DNA of 53,402 bases from Acidobacteriota bacterium (lineage in GTDB: Bacteria > Acidobacteriota > Terriglobia > Terriglobales > Acidobacteriaceae): the NCBI GenBank assembly GCA_013290025.1, contig JABCYV010000005.1:1-53402 (forward strand), read 5' to 3'. Below, in pieces: positions 40,075 to 49,183 of the stretch. How positions within the stretch are numbered: position 1 is the stretch's first letter; each line of letters starts with the position of its first letter. The notes beneath the pieces were generated by a model. That model saw nothing but the letters and a program-made list of their open reading frames with translations, was not told the DNA's origin and did not search any database. The position numbers and the translations under genes were made by a program.

Positions 40075-41361
40075 TTACCGTTGAAGATCGGCCCTAGCTG
40101 ATCGGTGTGTCTTTTCATCAATGCGCAGGAATACTGGCGTATTGACAGGCAGTTCCACATTCGAACCTCTGGCAATGAAAGCGTCGTATATGTTCGTGGC
40201 TGCGCCGAAATACCCGAAACCAATAGCAGTGGTTGCCGATGCCTGTGCTGCGCCCGCGCCAAGCAAACCGAACCCTCTACGCCCTTCTCCTGCTCGGGAC
40301 CAAGCAGTCTTATCGACGGTGGTATCAGCAACCGCCCTAGAGGGGCCGATCAGCGAGATGGGCGCTCGCAGGCGAGAAAAAGTCGATGTCGTCGCTTTCA
40401 CGTCGCCTTCCAGCCCCACCGCAAGCCGTTGGCTACCAGCCGCCTGGATGCCGGCGACGGTTGCGAACAACTCGGTCGTGGTCCCATCAGGAGTCTGTGC
40501 GGAATGAAAGTGGAAGAAGAGTCCACCATTTTTCTTCATCCAGCCAGCGGCCACAGCTTTGGTTACAGTGCCTTCAAGCTTGGTGCCTGCCGGATAGAGC
40601 AGGACGTGATCTGAGTTGTAGTACGGCCGGTGCACCACGGCTTCGATCGGCGACCCGGCGGCACTCATCCCCGAGTTCAGAGGTGTCAAGAGACGAACGT
40701 GAAGATAGCCATCGCCGAGCAGAGAATTAGCCTCAGCCTGATCGACGGACGATGGTGTTTCAACAGCAGCAAGGAGTATTGCGTCGAAGATTGTTCCTTG
40801 ATCGAAATATTCGGGATGATAGGGCAAACTCGTGACTGCAGCCTGACTCAATCTTTGCAATTTGTTGGGTTCAAAGATCGGCTTAGCAGCGTCTTTCATC
40901 TTCTGGCGGACGCCGGGACGTTGAGACTTGGGAAGGTACTGGGCCATTTTCACGTCACTGACTCCAATGGTTGTATCCGTATGAATTGGTACCGTGGTGC
41001 CGTCGGGAAAAATGACGTTGTCGAAGGTCACCCGTGCTGTTCGCGGGCGCGAGAAATCGCCACGCAGAATCTGTCCTTTACGTCTGGGCTCACTCGAAAT
41101 CGAGGAGACGTGTCCTTTGATCGTCGAGCCCTCTGGAATCGCGATAGTCGTGCCGGCGTAAACCGGGTCGACCAGTTTTGCTGTAATTGGCTCGCCCGAC
41201 TTAGTGATGCGCAGGCCCTTCTCGAGTCTGCACCGAAGATCGTTACCTGCTCCGACCACGATCGTATTTTGTGGAGGCTGAGTGTCCGGTGCAGCCGCAA
41301 ATGATACGGATGCTGCCAAAACCGAACACGATATGACAACGCTGTTGATGTACGACTTCAT
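40075..41361 (-). CDS. Secreted hypothetical protein
   Basis: 428 residues with GAGGTAAATC before the ATG. Signal peptide about 1-23 (SVLAASVSFAAA). The mature part has two similar-looking beta domains: GEPITAKLVDPVYAGTTIAI, PEGSTIKGHVSSISSEPRRK and later NSDHVLLYPAGTKLEGTVTK, each placing a PEG/PAGT turn before a (K/E)G(H/T)V strand, like the TrbI/VirB10-type fold of exported proteins. Then Gly/Ala-rich sequence (GRRGFGLLGAGAAQASATTA). Role unknown; an envelope protein is likely. Confidence 0.75.
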   Translation of the reverse strand: MKSYINSVVISCSVLAASVSFAAAPDTQPPQNTIVVGAGNDLRCRLEKGLRITKSGEPITAKLVDPVYAGTTIAIPEGSTIKGHVSSISSEPRRKGQILRGDFSRPRTARVTFDNVIFPDGTTVPIHTDTTIGVSDVKMAQYLPKSQRPGVRQKMKDAAKPIFEPNKLQRLSQAAVTSLPYHPEYFDQGTIFDAILLAAVETPSSVDQAEANSLLGDGYLHVRLLTPLNSGMSAAGSPIEAVVHRPYYNSDHVLLYPAGTKLEGTVTKAVAAGWMKKNGGLFFHFHSAQTPDGTTTELFATVAGIQAAGSQRLAVGLEGDVKATTSTFSRLRAPISLIGPSRAVADTTVDKTAWSRAGEGRRGFGLLGAGAAQASATTAIGFGYFGAATNIYDAFIARGSNVELPVNTPVFLRIDEKTHRSARADLQR

Positions 41362-41607
41362 GATTTACCTCGGTGACATTGGATGAAGTGATTTCGGGCC
41401 GGAGCAGAATCTTGCAACCGATCCCGTGGCCTTGAAGCTAGCTGAGCTTGCCATTCGATGCGGTCAGGATGTGTGAGAGAAACGTAAGGATTTGTATTGT
41501 GGGGAGGACAATCGCCAATTGTGACAAGATTCTTCTGGAGTGTCGTGGCGTTCGACGCTGAATGTGCACACCATCGTTGTTGACAATTTCGCGCAGCGCA
41601 TCCACGA

Positions 41608-41988
41608 TCAGTCGAATGCTTTCCACTGTGACCATACGTACAGAATCACAGCGAGAGCGATTGCTCCACCGATTACGATTTTGACCGCGTCCTCTCCTTT
41701 GGAGGGAGCAATATCGGCCACGACGAGATATACGCGCCCAAGTATTTCAGCGCTGATGAACAGAATTCCGAGTACCGCTCCCCACTTCTTCCTGGTCAAG
41801 AGAGATAAGCCACCCAGACTGTAGAAAGCGCCGACTACGGCTGTTGAAATGGATGGCCTGACGTCTTGGGAGAGGATGCCTAAGTAATTACCTGTAAATC
41901 CCACGACTACCTCGCCCAGGCCGGCAATGATCGCAAAGATTGAGACTGCGGTTATTCCAACGTGCTGAGTTCTGCTGCGTTGGTTCAT
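41608..41988 (-). CDS. Four-helix membrane protein
   Basis: 126 residues from the ATG at 41988, which has GAGGAAT upstream; a longer frame to 42015 is less likely. Four hydrophobic helices: VGITAVSIFAIIAGLGEVVV, ISTAVVGAFYSLGGLSLL, WGAVLGILFISAEILGRVYL and VKIVIGGAIALAVILYVW. Topology resembles small DUF2127/DoxX-like membrane proteins, without a diagnostic motif. It follows the SRPBCC gene by 112 bp on the same strand and may share its promoter. Confidence 0.65.
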   Translation of the reverse strand: MNQRSRTQHVGITAVSIFAIIAGLGEVVVGFTGNYLGILSQDVRPSISTAVVGAFYSLGGLSLLTRKKWGAVLGILFISAEILGRVYLVVADIAPSKGEDAVKIVIGGAIALAVILYVWSQWKAFD

Positions 41989-42100
41989 CGATATTCCTCT
42001 CAAACCTCCCGCCACCAGCGTGAACTAGAGTTAAAGATGTCGCGTCTGCTTCACTCGAACTTGTTGTTTGGCGAAAGTCAAGCGACCGTCCGCACGCCGA

Positions 42101-42610
42101 CTAACGTGACTCTGCACGCTCTTTGAGAGCTTCATTCATCCCGACAAAGCGGCGTTGTGCCTGGCGCAGAATGCCGTCGCTCAGTCTGCCCACGAGGCTG
42201 CCCGAGAACCGTTCGGCCTGGATCAGACGGGTTCGCCTTCCATCGGATTCGAGGCGAAAGCTGTGCTCTCCGTCGAATAGGCCGCGGAGCCAAAACGAAC
42301 CGACCCAGCGAATCTCCCGATCCCGTTGAACAGTGATGACGATTGGTCGAAGAATCATGGGGTGGGAATCAGGTGGCGCGATTTCGACCTCAATTCTGCT
42401 GCCTTCATGGAGTTCTCCCCGCAAGTGGCGGATGAACGGGTTCCACGATGGGTATTCGCTCGTCGCGGTCAGGATCTGCCACACGTCTGCGGGAGGGCGA
42501 TCAATCCAGATGTCTGTCTGAATCTCGGTATCTTTGTGGAGTGCAAGCCCGAGCAACAGAAGCGCGATGAGCACGCCACCCAGCCATTGACTTGAACTCG
42601 GCAGAGTCAT
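42101..42610 (-). CDS. SRPBCC (START/Bet v1-like) family protein with N-terminal membrane anchor
   Basis: 169 residues. Residues 8-24 (WLGGVLIALLLLGLALH) form one membrane segment. The remainder is an SRPBCC fold: IQTDIWIDRPPADVWQILTA, SEYPSWNPFIRHLRGELHEG, then REIRWVGSFWLRGLFDGEHS and the long C-terminal helix DGILRQAQRRFVGMNEALKE. These domains bind hydrophobic ligands in a deep pocket and are common in polyketide and lipid metabolism. Membrane tethering of such a domain is less usual. Same-strand neighbours on both sides suggest a three-gene cluster. Confidence 0.85.
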   Translation of the reverse strand: MTLPSSSQWLGGVLIALLLLGLALHKDTEIQTDIWIDRPPADVWQILTATSEYPSWNPFIRHLRGELHEGSRIEVEIAPPDSHPMILRPIVITVQRDREIRWVGSFWLRGLFDGEHSFRLESDGRRTRLIQAERFSGSLVGRLSDGILRQAQRRFVGMNEALKERAESR

Positions 42611-42647
42611 AAACCGTCATTCCTAGTTGGTTCGATCATAAATTTGC

Positions 42648-43184
42648 TTAGAACCGCCACCCAAGATGCAAAGCGGGGAAGACGCTGTATCGGGACTCGT
42701 GAAATGTCTTCCCCGATATCGTTACGTCTTTGGCATTGAGTTGATAATCCACTGAAACCCAGGGGCTAACGTACAAATGCTTTCCAAAGTTGAAGCGATA
42801 GCCGACGCGCGGGCCAAGTCCAACGAGGTTCCGATATGTCCGCTCGTGCGTCTGGTTTAGTTCGTACCGAACCCGTGCATAGTTGCTATCGGCGCCAACG
42901 AACCATCCGTCTGAAGGGCGCAGAGGAAAATAGTCAACCTTTAAGGTCACGCCACGGGAATTCTCGGTAAAACCGCTGTTGCCGTGGATCCACTCGGGAG
43001 TCTCAGCTCCAAACGCACCGAATTGCAACCGTGATCTTCCGTCGAAGATGGAATGGCCGACATGCGCTGAGAAGCCCTTCAACGCGTAGGCCGTTGGGTC
43101 AGCCTCGGCCTCCCACTGGGCCCGGGCAAAAGCTGGCCACAAAGACAAAGCGGTGCACAGCACAATGATTTTGCAGAACGTCAT
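42648..43184 (-). CDS. Outer-membrane beta-barrel protein
   Basis: 178 residues with AAGGAAT before the ATG. Signal peptide about 1-22 ending FARAQ. The mature part alternates aromatic and polar residues in strands: YALKGFSAHVGHSIF, RLQFGAFGAETPEWI, GWFVGADSNYARVRYEL, NLVGLGPRVGYRFNFG, LYVSPWVSVDYQLNA, and ends in ALHLGWRF with a C-terminal Phe, the outer-membrane insertion signal. About eight to ten strands. The adjacent AraC-type gene is divergent and may control it. Confidence 0.82.
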   Translation of the reverse strand: MTFCKIIVLCTALSLWPAFARAQWEAEADPTAYALKGFSAHVGHSIFDGRSRLQFGAFGAETPEWIHGNSGFTENSRGVTLKVDYFPLRPSDGWFVGADSNYARVRYELNQTHERTYRNLVGLGPRVGYRFNFGKHLYVSPWVSVDYQLNAKDVTISGKTFHESRYSVFPALHLGWRF

Positions 43185-43251
43185 ACGTCAGATTCCTTTT
43201 TGTCCGGTTTCATCCTGATTGCTACGATAAGAAGAAGTGTGACGATGCGGA

Positions 43252-44343
43252 ATGACCAAGTCAGACAAAAATATTGACCGAAACCGCCACCCTCAAAGGG
43301 CGCCATACGCTGGGGGAGTGTCGGTTTCCCTCCGCTCGGTCCGGCCTGTGCTGATGTACATCGGGGCAAGAGGCTATGAGGTCAACGCCGTGTTGCGAGA
43401 ACAAGGTGTTGATCCCATCTTGTTGCGTGATCCTGAGGCGCGCCTGCCCCATGCCGTGGCGATTCGATTGTGGAAGGCAGCTGGTGAGCTAACGAACGAC
43501 GCGGACCTGGGTCTCCACGTCGCGGAGGCGGTCCAGCCGGGTCAATTTGGGGCCCTTGACTATGTGCTCCGCACAAGCGTGAATCTAGGGGACGCTTTCA
43601 GGCGCCTGTCTGCCTACGACCGGATCTTGCACGACTCCGCCCAAGTGTTGTTTGAGATTAATCGAGACCATGCGATTGTTAGTCACAGGCTGCCCGTTCC
43701 TGGGGGAGCGCCCCGGCCGGTCTCGGAGTTCATAGTCGCTGCTTGGCTGGTTACGTCTCGGCAAGCGACCGGAGTAGACTTTGCTGCGGTTCAGGTGCGC
43801 TTCCCCCATGCGGCCCCAGCGGATGTTTCGGAACATCGTCGCGTATTCGGCTGCCAATTAAAGTTTGGACACAGTCGCAGTGAACTGGTCCTCTCCCGCA
43901 GACTTGTCGATCTCCCTTTGCGTAAAGCGGATCCGGTTTTACAGGAGATCGTCGAAGCCCAGGTCGTAGCGCTCCTTGCGAAGCTGCCAAAGGCTGAGGC
44001 GACAACCGATGCGGTGCGCCGCTTCCTCGCCGAGGAACTTTCGAACGGCCAACCGAAGCTTGAGCAACTTGCGCCGCGACTTCGTATGAGCCCCCGGACG
44101 TTGCATCGCAGGCTGGAGCAAGAAGGAACGAATTTTCGCCAGGTTCTGGCCGAAGTGCGTCGTGAACTTGCAGTACGCCACCTGGTCGAACGTCGTTTTG
44201 CTATCGGCGAGATTGCCTTTCTGTTGGGGTTCTCGGAGGTGAGCGCATTTCACCGGGCTTTCAAGCAATGGACCGGTCACGCGCCGCATGCTTACCGCGC
44301 CTTGCAACAGTCCTCCGCTCAAGAGGCAGCGAGGGATTGCTGA
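43252..44343 (+). CDS. AraC-family transcriptional regulator
   Basis: 363 residues. The N-terminal domain of about 200 residues (SVRPVLMYIGARGYEVNAVL, RLWKAAGELTNDADLGLHVA, FGALDYVLRTSVNLGDAFRR) matches the arabinose-binding-domain type found in OruR/ArgR-like members. The C-terminal double helix-turn-helix has LEQLAPRLRMSPRTLHRRLE and IGEIAFLLGFSEVSAFHRAF followed by KQWTGHAPHAYR, the standard AraC signature. It is divergent from the barrel/SRPBCC/membrane cluster with 67 bp between, so it is a good candidate regulator of that cluster. The ribosome site is weak, so a later start is possible. Confidence 0.92.
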   Translation: MTKSDKNIDRNRHPQRAPYAGGVSVSLRSVRPVLMYIGARGYEVNAVLREQGVDPILLRDPEARLPHAVAIRLWKAAGELTNDADLGLHVAEAVQPGQFGALDYVLRTSVNLGDAFRRLSAYDRILHDSAQVLFEINRDHAIVSHRLPVPGGAPRPVSEFIVAAWLVTSRQATGVDFAAVQVRFPHAAPADVSEHRRVFGCQLKFGHSRSELVLSRRLVDLPLRKADPVLQEIVEAQVVALLAKLPKAEATTDAVRRFLAEELSNGQPKLEQLAPRLRMSPRTLHRRLEQEGTNFRQVLAEVRRELAVRHLVERRFAIGEIAFLLGFSEVSAFHRAFKQWTGHAPHAYRALQQSSAQEAARDC

Positions 44344-44513
44344 CGGAACATCAAGCCAGACCTGTCACTTCCTCCTTCGACCGCGGCACCTTTACGGGCA
44401 ATCCGGAGGTTATTATTGTAGGGCCCACGGCAGAGCAATTGTTTGACTTCACATCCCCGCATTGTCGTGTTGAGTGCGAGCACTAGGCTATTTCCCACTC
44501 GGGTCTAGATTGG

Positions 44514-44787
44514 GTGACTTTCGCTGATCCTTCGGTCCCTTACACTCGTCGAGCCCACGATCAACGCCAGCATGCCATTACGGAACTGGCTGAATCCCAG
44601 GCGAGTGACCAGACGATCATGTCCATCGCGGGTCACGTCTCACAGGAGATGGTGGCGCAACATTCTCAACGTGCTGATGAGGTGAAGAGGAAAGCGCTCG
44701 ATGCGCTTGCGACAGGTGTTAAAACGACAACTTACGACACAACCAACGACACAAAACTGGCAGAAGGTGCCATTCGCATTCAAAGAA
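44514..44787 (+). pseudogene. Tyrosine recombinase (integrase) C-terminal remnant at tRNA-Asp
   Basis: The frame contains AHDQRQHAITELAESQASDQ and TIMSIAGHVSQEMVAQHSQR, then ADEVKRKALDAL. This is the C-terminal catalytic half of phage-type integrases, where the usual HDLRHHAITxLAE and GHVSxxMLxHYSH motifs hold the second Arg, the His and the Tyr. Here the second Arg is kept, while the nucleophilic Tyr position has become Gln-His-Ser (normally HYSH). The N-terminal about 300 residues are missing. The reading frame continues into the antisense strand of the tRNA gene, as in integrases whose attachment site is a tRNA 3' end. Confidence 0.8.
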
Positions 44788-44788
44788 A

Positions 44789-44865
44789 TGGCGGGGACGA
44801 CGGGACTCGAACCCGCGGCCTCTGCCGTGACAGGGCAGCGTTCTAACCAACTGAACTACGTCCCC
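44789..44865 (-). tRNA. tRNA-Asp (GTC)
   Basis: On the minus strand a full cloverleaf: acceptor GGGGACG / CGTCCCC, D arm GTTC with AGTTGGTTA loop, anticodon stem CTGCC / GGCAG with loop CTGTCAC (anticodon GTC), and T arm GCGGG TTCGAGT CCCGT. The discriminator base is G and CCA is encoded (44789-44791). 77 nt with CCA. Confidence 0.96.
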
Positions 44866-45270
44866 AACCGCCAAATCAACCAGATGCGAAATAACCAGTG
44901 TTTATGCGGTGTTGCACAAATTGCATATCGTGCACAGTTTGCGCGGAACGACCTGAATTGCTCGTATTCCTGTCCGAACCGCCCATAAACCGCCAGTAAG
45001 AAACCACGGGAAACCTCGCAACCAGGTTCATCGTAACAGCTTCCTAGAAAACGCGAAAGGCCTGTCCCCTCAACAAACCCTGGAATAGACTCACCGTTGC
45101 GTGGGGCGTCGAGGACCAGTTTCAGCATCGGCTTTCGTGAACGCCGTAGAAGTCCAGACTACCTGAATGCGGGCGACTTCTGAGCGGATAGTGCGCAAAC
45201 CGGAAGTCAACCAACGCCGACTTCCCGCGGTTGGCGCGCAGTTTTGCAACTCCTGATCACGTTTTCCATC
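44866..45270. other. Region upstream of tRNA-Asp, no gene recognised
   Basis: About 400 bp. It should contain the tRNA promoter near its left end. A minus-strand open frame of 90 codons (to 45128) overlaps the tRNA 5' end and has no credible composition. Nothing else identified. Confidence 0.45.
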
Positions 45271-45534
45271 TCATTCATTGTGGCTGTGAATTATTTTCTG
45301 GATCGCTTGGAGCAGAGTCTCCAGTTCGAAGTCGCCATCGTGCCGCTGGCTATTGATAAAAAATGTCGGAGTTCCGTTCACCCCGCTGCGCACGCCGCCG
45401 GAAAAGTCCCTCTGCACACGCTCGGCAAAAGCCCCCGACTCTAGTGCGTCCCTGAGTGCTCGCCTATCAAGCGTGAGGCGATGCACCAGTTCCCCGAGCA
45501 TTTGCTCGCTAAGAGAATTTTGGTTCTCGAGCAT
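45271..45534 (-). pseudogene. DsbA-family thioredoxin-like protein, C-terminal fragment
   Basis: 87 codons beginning MLENQNSLSEQMLGELVHRL and containing FAERVQRDFSGGVRSGVNGT then PTFFINSQRHDGDFELETLL, the C-terminal half of DsbA/NhaA-linked thioredoxin-fold proteins with the cis-Pro loop (GTPTFFI). The N-terminal half with the CPXC redox site is absent and a stop lies five codons upstream. Truncated, so no disulphide activity is expected. It sits just upstream of the decayed integrase/tRNA junction. Confidence 0.75.
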
Positions 45535-45569
45535 AAGGCGCGGGAGTCAGATCGTGACTGCGGAAAAGC

Positions 45570-46208
45570 TTAGTTATCGCTCGCTGTCGCCGCTGCCATG
45601 TAGGATTGGCACAGCAGAACTAGGTGTTCTCGCACTTTGCGAAACATTGCGGGCGAGGCTCCCGCCTCTAGGGCCGACCGCATCGCACCCGACATTGCTG
45701 AGAGCATCATGTCGATGGCGAATCTGTCGGGCGACAGCTTCAGATCCGGAGCAGTCAGAAGCATCGCCTCAATCGCCTTCCGCAACCGTTGTCCGGTCCG
45801 TTTCACCAATGCGGGACCACCTACATCCGGCGCTACTTTATAGAGGGCTATGGAAATATCCGCCCGCTGCATCTTGACGTCGACGAATGCTTCCACCACC
45901 CGCCTGATCATTTCGGACATCGGCTTGTGGCATGCGTCCGCACATGCGACCTCTACTGCTTGCGAGGCCTTCTCCATATGATCCTCGAACACTGCAAACA
46001 GTAGTGACCGCTTGTTTGGATAGTACTGGTACAGGGTTCCGACGGAGACGCCGGCCCGATCTGCGACGCGTGTGGTCGTTAATCGGTCTGCTCCGTGGCT
46101 GAGCAAAACCTGAATAGTCGCCTCACAAATTGCCCCCACCGTGACCGTTGCCCTTGTTTGAATGGGCATTTTCCTTGGTTCAAATGCAGTTACCACGTCA
46201 GCCGCCAT
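45570..46208 (-). CDS. TetR-family transcriptional regulator
   Basis: 212 residues. The N-terminal helix-turn-helix is typical: AICEATIQVLLSHGADRLTT, TRVADRAGVSVGTLYQYYPN and KRSLLFAVFEDHMEKA. The C-terminal ligand domain is helical and variable. It is divergent from the aldo/keto reductase gene with 70 bp between, which holds a short palindrome TGAAG-AATC-CTTCA (46225-46238), a possible operator. It probably controls the reductase/epimerase pair and itself. Confidence 0.9.
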   Translation of the reverse strand: MAADVVTAFEPRKMPIQTRATVTVGAICEATIQVLLSHGADRLTTTRVADRAGVSVGTLYQYYPNKRSLLFAVFEDHMEKASQAVEVACADACHKPMSEMIRRVVEAFVDVKMQRADISIALYKVAPDVGGPALVKRTGQRLRKAIEAMLLTAPDLKLSPDRFAIDMMLSAMSGAMRSALEAGASPAMFRKVREHLVLLCQSYMAAATASDN

Positions 46209-46278
46209 ATGCGAACTCCAAACCTGAAGAATCCTTCATCCAATATCTTAGATGCACAGAAAGGCCAGGAGGAACTGA

Positions 46279-47166
46279 ATGATCGAGCAAACTGAACTTG
46301 CCAGCCGCTTCACACTCTCGGGCACGTCAATGACCGTGAACCGCATGGGGTATGGTTCCATGCAACTTGCCGGCCCTGGCGTCATTGGACCGCCCCGTGA
46401 TGTGGAAGGCGCCATTGCTGTTTTGCGAGAGGCGGTCGAGTCCGGCGTGAACCACATCGACACCAGCGACTACTACGGTCCGCACGTCACCAATCAGATC
46501 ATCAAGCAGGCGCTTCATCCCTATCCGAAGGGTCTGGTTATCGTTACCAAGCTCGGCGCACGACGGGGTGCACACGCCTCCTGGATTCCTGCTCTCTCGC
46601 GACAGGAGCTCATCGACGGCGCTCACGACAACCTGAAGAACCTCGGCCTCGACGCTCTGGATGTGGTCAATCTTCGGGTCGGCGGATTTACGGAACCATC
46701 TGAGGAATCGATCGAGGAGCCATTGACTGCGCTCGCCGAGCTCAAAGGGCAGGGGCTGATCCGGCATATCGGTCTAAGCAACATCACTCCCAAACAATTG
46801 ACGGAGGCGCAGGACATTGCGGAAATTGTCTGTGTACAGAATTTCTACAATCTGGCACACAGGGACGACGATGCTTTCATCGATGCTCTAGCTGCCCAGG
46901 GCATCGCTTACGTTCCGTTCTTCCCCTTGGGTGGTTTCACTCCGCTACAGTCGTCGGAACTCGATACAGCAGCAGCGTCACTCGGGGTAACGTCAATGCA
47001 GCTTGCGCTTGCCTGGCTTCTGCAACGCTCGCAGAACATTCTGCTGATCCCGGGGACATCTTCTCTCAAACATCTTCGCGAGAATCTTCAGGCTTCACAG
47101 CTCCACATTCCCGCTCAAGTGCTATTGGATCTCAACTCAATCGGTAAGCAACCAAAGGAGTTGTGA
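46279..47166 (+). CDS. Aldo/keto reductase
   Basis: 295 residues with AGGAGG before the ATG. A (beta/alpha)8 NADPH-dependent reductase of aldehydes and ketones. Visible landmarks are [12 protein letters not shown], the catalytic Asp and Tyr in [15 protein letters not shown], the Lys in [25 protein letters not shown], and the cofactor-binding [14 protein letters not shown]. The substrate is unknown. The next gene starts one base after its stop and has its ribosome site inside this gene, so the two are one operon. Confidence 0.92.
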   Translation: MIEQTELASRFTLSGTSMTVNRMGYGSMQLAGPGVIGPPRDVEGAIAVLREAVESGVNHIDTSDYYGPHVTNQIIKQALHPYPKGLVIVTKLGARRGAHASWIPALSRQELIDGAHDNLKNLGLDALDVVNLRVGGFTEPSEESIEEPLTALAELKGQGLIRHIGLSNITPKQLTEAQDIAEIVCVQNFYNLAHRDDDAFIDALAAQGIAYVPFFPLGGFTPLQSSELDTAAASLGVTSMQLALAWLLQRSQNILLIPGTSSLKHLRENLQASQLHIPAQVLLDLNSIGKQPKEL

Positions 47167-47167
47167 T

Positions 47168-48070
47168 ATGCGCGTTTTCGTTACGGGTGCAACAGGTTTT
47201 GTCGGTTCCGCGGTTGTCCGGGAGCTGATCGATGCGGGACATCAGGTTCTTGGACTTGCTCGCTCGGATGTCGGTGCCAAGACTCTCGCGGCAGCAGGGG
47301 CCGAGGTGCATCACGGCTCGCTCGAAGATCTGGAGAGTCTGCGCACCGGAGCAGCCGCTGCGGATGGCGTGATTCATACGGCGTTCATCCACGACTTCTC
47401 GAACTATGGGCCGGCAGCAGAAGCAGATAGGCGGGCCATCGAGGGGCTCGGCGCTGCGCTTGCGGGCTCTGATCGCCCGTTGATCGTCACTTCTGGAAGC
47501 TTGGTGGTCGCGCCGGGCCGGATTGCAACCGAAGACGATGCCGCCAGCCCCAACTTTCCACGCAAGTCGGAAGATGCAGCGCTAGCGATGGCGTCGCGTG
47601 GCGTGCGGGCGTCGGTAGTGCGGCTTGCTCCGTCGGTTCATGGGAAGGGAGATCACGGCTTCGTTCCCCGCCTGATCGCTCTCGCTCGGGAGAAGGGCGT
47701 TTCAGCGTATGTAGGGGACGGGCTTAATCGCTGGCCCGGAGTACACCGACTGGATGCCGCGCGTCTGTACAGGCTCGCGCTCGAGAAGGGCTCGGCCGGA
47801 GCGCGGTATCACGGCATCGCCGACGATGGCGTGCCGGCTCGAGAGATCGCTGAAGTCATCGGCCGAAGACTGAATGTGCCGGTGGTTTCGAAGTCGCGGG
47901 AAGACATGGCCGACCATTTTGGGTGGATCGGGCAGTTCTTTGCGATGGACGGACCGGCTTCTAGCGAGTGGACTCAGAAACGGCTCAACTGGCAACCGAA
48001 GGAGCCCGGCCTTCTCGCCGATCTCGACCAGCCACACTACTTCGCGGCCCGTGTGGCGTCAGTGGCGTGA
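47168..48070 (+). CDS. NAD(P)-dependent epimerase/dehydratase-like extended SDR
   Basis: 300 residues. The Rossmann start [20 protein letters not shown] has the GXXGXXG motif, and LGLARSD marks the cofactor ribose site. The usual YXXXK is not seen in its canonical form; the region [20 protein letters not shown] takes its place, with RKSE as in a known atypical SDR subgroup. [20 protein letters not shown] and [18 protein letters not shown] close the substrate domain. Cotranscribed with the aldo/keto reductase. Confidence 0.9.
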   Translation: MRVFVTGATGFVGSAVVRELIDAGHQVLGLARSDVGAKTLAAAGAEVHHGSLEDLESLRTGAAAADGVIHTAFIHDFSNYGPAAEADRRAIEGLGAALAGSDRPLIVTSGSLVVAPGRIATEDDAASPNFPRKSEDAALAMASRGVRASVVRLAPSVHGKGDHGFVPRLIALAREKGVSAYVGDGLNRWPGVHRLDAARLYRLALEKGSAGARYHGIADDGVPAREIAEVIGRRLNVPVVSKSREDMADHFGWIGQFFAMDGPASSEWTQKRLNWQPKEPGLLADLDQPHYFAARVASVA

Positions 48071-48128
48071 CCATTAACGGAAAGGCGAATTACTTAGTTG
48101 ACTTGACGTTACAAACATGAGGATCCAC

Positions 48129-48629
48129 ATGAAGAAGACATGGTTCATCACGGGCGCCTCGCGCGGTTTTGGACGCATCGGGGCTGAAGCCGCACTCAGG
48201 CGCGGCGATAAGGTGGCTGCTACCGGCCGAAAATTAGCCGATGTTGCGGAGCTCACGGAGCTTTCGGCGACGCGGTTCTTCCCCTTGCGCTCGGCGTAAC
48301 CGATCGGCGAACAAGTACGGCAGGTCATTGGGCAAGCCCACGCGCATTTCGGCAAGCTCGCCGTCGTCCTCAATAACGCCGGTTACACCCTGGTAGGTAC
48401 CGTTGAGGAAGCGAGCGGGCCCGACGTTCACGCGTTATTCGAAACGAACTTCTTCGGTACGCTTCGGGTCATTCAGGCTGTGCTGCCCTTGCTGCGGCAA
48501 CAGGGCAGTGGGCACATCATCGGCGTCTCAAGTGGCATGGGGATTGTGGCGGTGCCGCTCATCGGCTTCTATTGCGCCTCCAAATGGACAATCGAAGCGC
48601 TCCAGCATAAAACGCGGCCTGGCATGGAG
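48129..48629 (+). pseudogene. Classical SDR oxidoreductase, frameshifted and 3'-truncated
   Basis: Starts MKKTWFITGASRGFGRIGAE with AGGATCC upstream. In the starting frame a TAA appears at 48297-48299. Between about 48255 and 48305 the right protein (FGDAVLPLALGVTDR) is in another frame, and from 48310 the first frame is correct again (EQVRQVIGQAHAHFGKL, VVLNNAGYTLVGTVEEAS, ETNFFGTLRVIQAVLP, GVSSGMGIVAVPLIGFYCAS, KWTIEAL). Two compensating one-base changes explain this. The YXXXK site has Tyr and Lys (YCASK). The last about 110 residues are missing; the sequence breaks off next to the convergent MarR gene. Confidence 0.85.
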
Positions 48630-48633
48630 CCGC

Positions 48634-49083
48634 TCAACTCTCCTCCATCAGCGCGGCAGCGCGCTTGCCGACCTTCTTGAGCTTCACTTCAAGGCCACGA
48701 AGCTCCTCCGGGCTCAGTTCGGAGAACACTCTCTTCATTTGCCCGGAATGCTTTCGAAAGGCTGAAACAATGAGATCCTTGCCGCGTGGAGTGAGGGCAA
48801 CGATCCGGACGCGTCGGTCTTCGGCGCTCTCGACCCGGCTGACCAGGCCCTTCGCGACGAGGCGATCGACCGCGATACTGATCGAGCCCGGGGTCAGATC
48901 GACGATTGGGCCTATTGTATTGACGGGCAGAGGCCCTTTGTTCAGTAGGAGTTCCAGCACGCCGAAATCCGACAGGCCGAGTCCGGTCTCTTCAATACCA
49001 GCGGCTGCGTACCTTGTCAGGGCGCGCATCGCCTTCATCATCACTAGCCAGACGTGGTCCGTCCCTTGATTGCTTCGGGTCAT
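48634..49083 (-). CDS. MarR-family transcriptional regulator
   Basis: 149 residues from the ATG at 49083 (MTRSNQGTDHVWLVMMKAMR); an upstream extension to 49119 would overlap the operator. The winged helix is clear: LGLSDFGVLELLLNKGPLPV, TIGPIVDLTPGSISIAVDRL, VAKGLVSRVESAEDRRVRIV and ALTPRGKDL. MarR proteins sense phenolic compounds or oxidants. It is divergent from DoxX, and a palindrome at 49121-49138 lies between them. It is convergent with the decayed SDR gene. Confidence 0.92.
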   Translation of the reverse strand: MTRSNQGTDHVWLVMMKAMRALTRYAAAGIEETGLGLSDFGVLELLLNKGPLPVNTIGPIVDLTPGSISIAVDRLVAKGLVSRVESAEDRRVRIVALTPRGKDLIVSAFRKHSGQMKRVFSELSPEELRGLEVKLKKVGKRAAALMEES

Positions 49084-49120
49084 AAAAAACCTGAATCTCC
49101 CAGAAGTATACCTCATCAAT

Positions 49121-49138
49121 TATATTGACATCAATATA
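49121..49138. promoter_or_regulatory. MarR-type palindromic operator
   Basis: TATATTGA-CA-TCAATATA: perfect 8-bp arms, 38 bp before the MarR start and 46 bp before the DoxX start. AT-rich inverted repeats of this size are typical MarR sites. Confidence 0.7.
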
Positions 49139-49183
49139 CATGGCGCCAATGCAATGGGCGCCAATCCAAAAGGAGAACCCGTT

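Noticed and set aside
44856-45128. Minus-strand frame of 90 codons
   Set aside because: It overlaps the 5' end of tRNA-Asp and has random-like composition.
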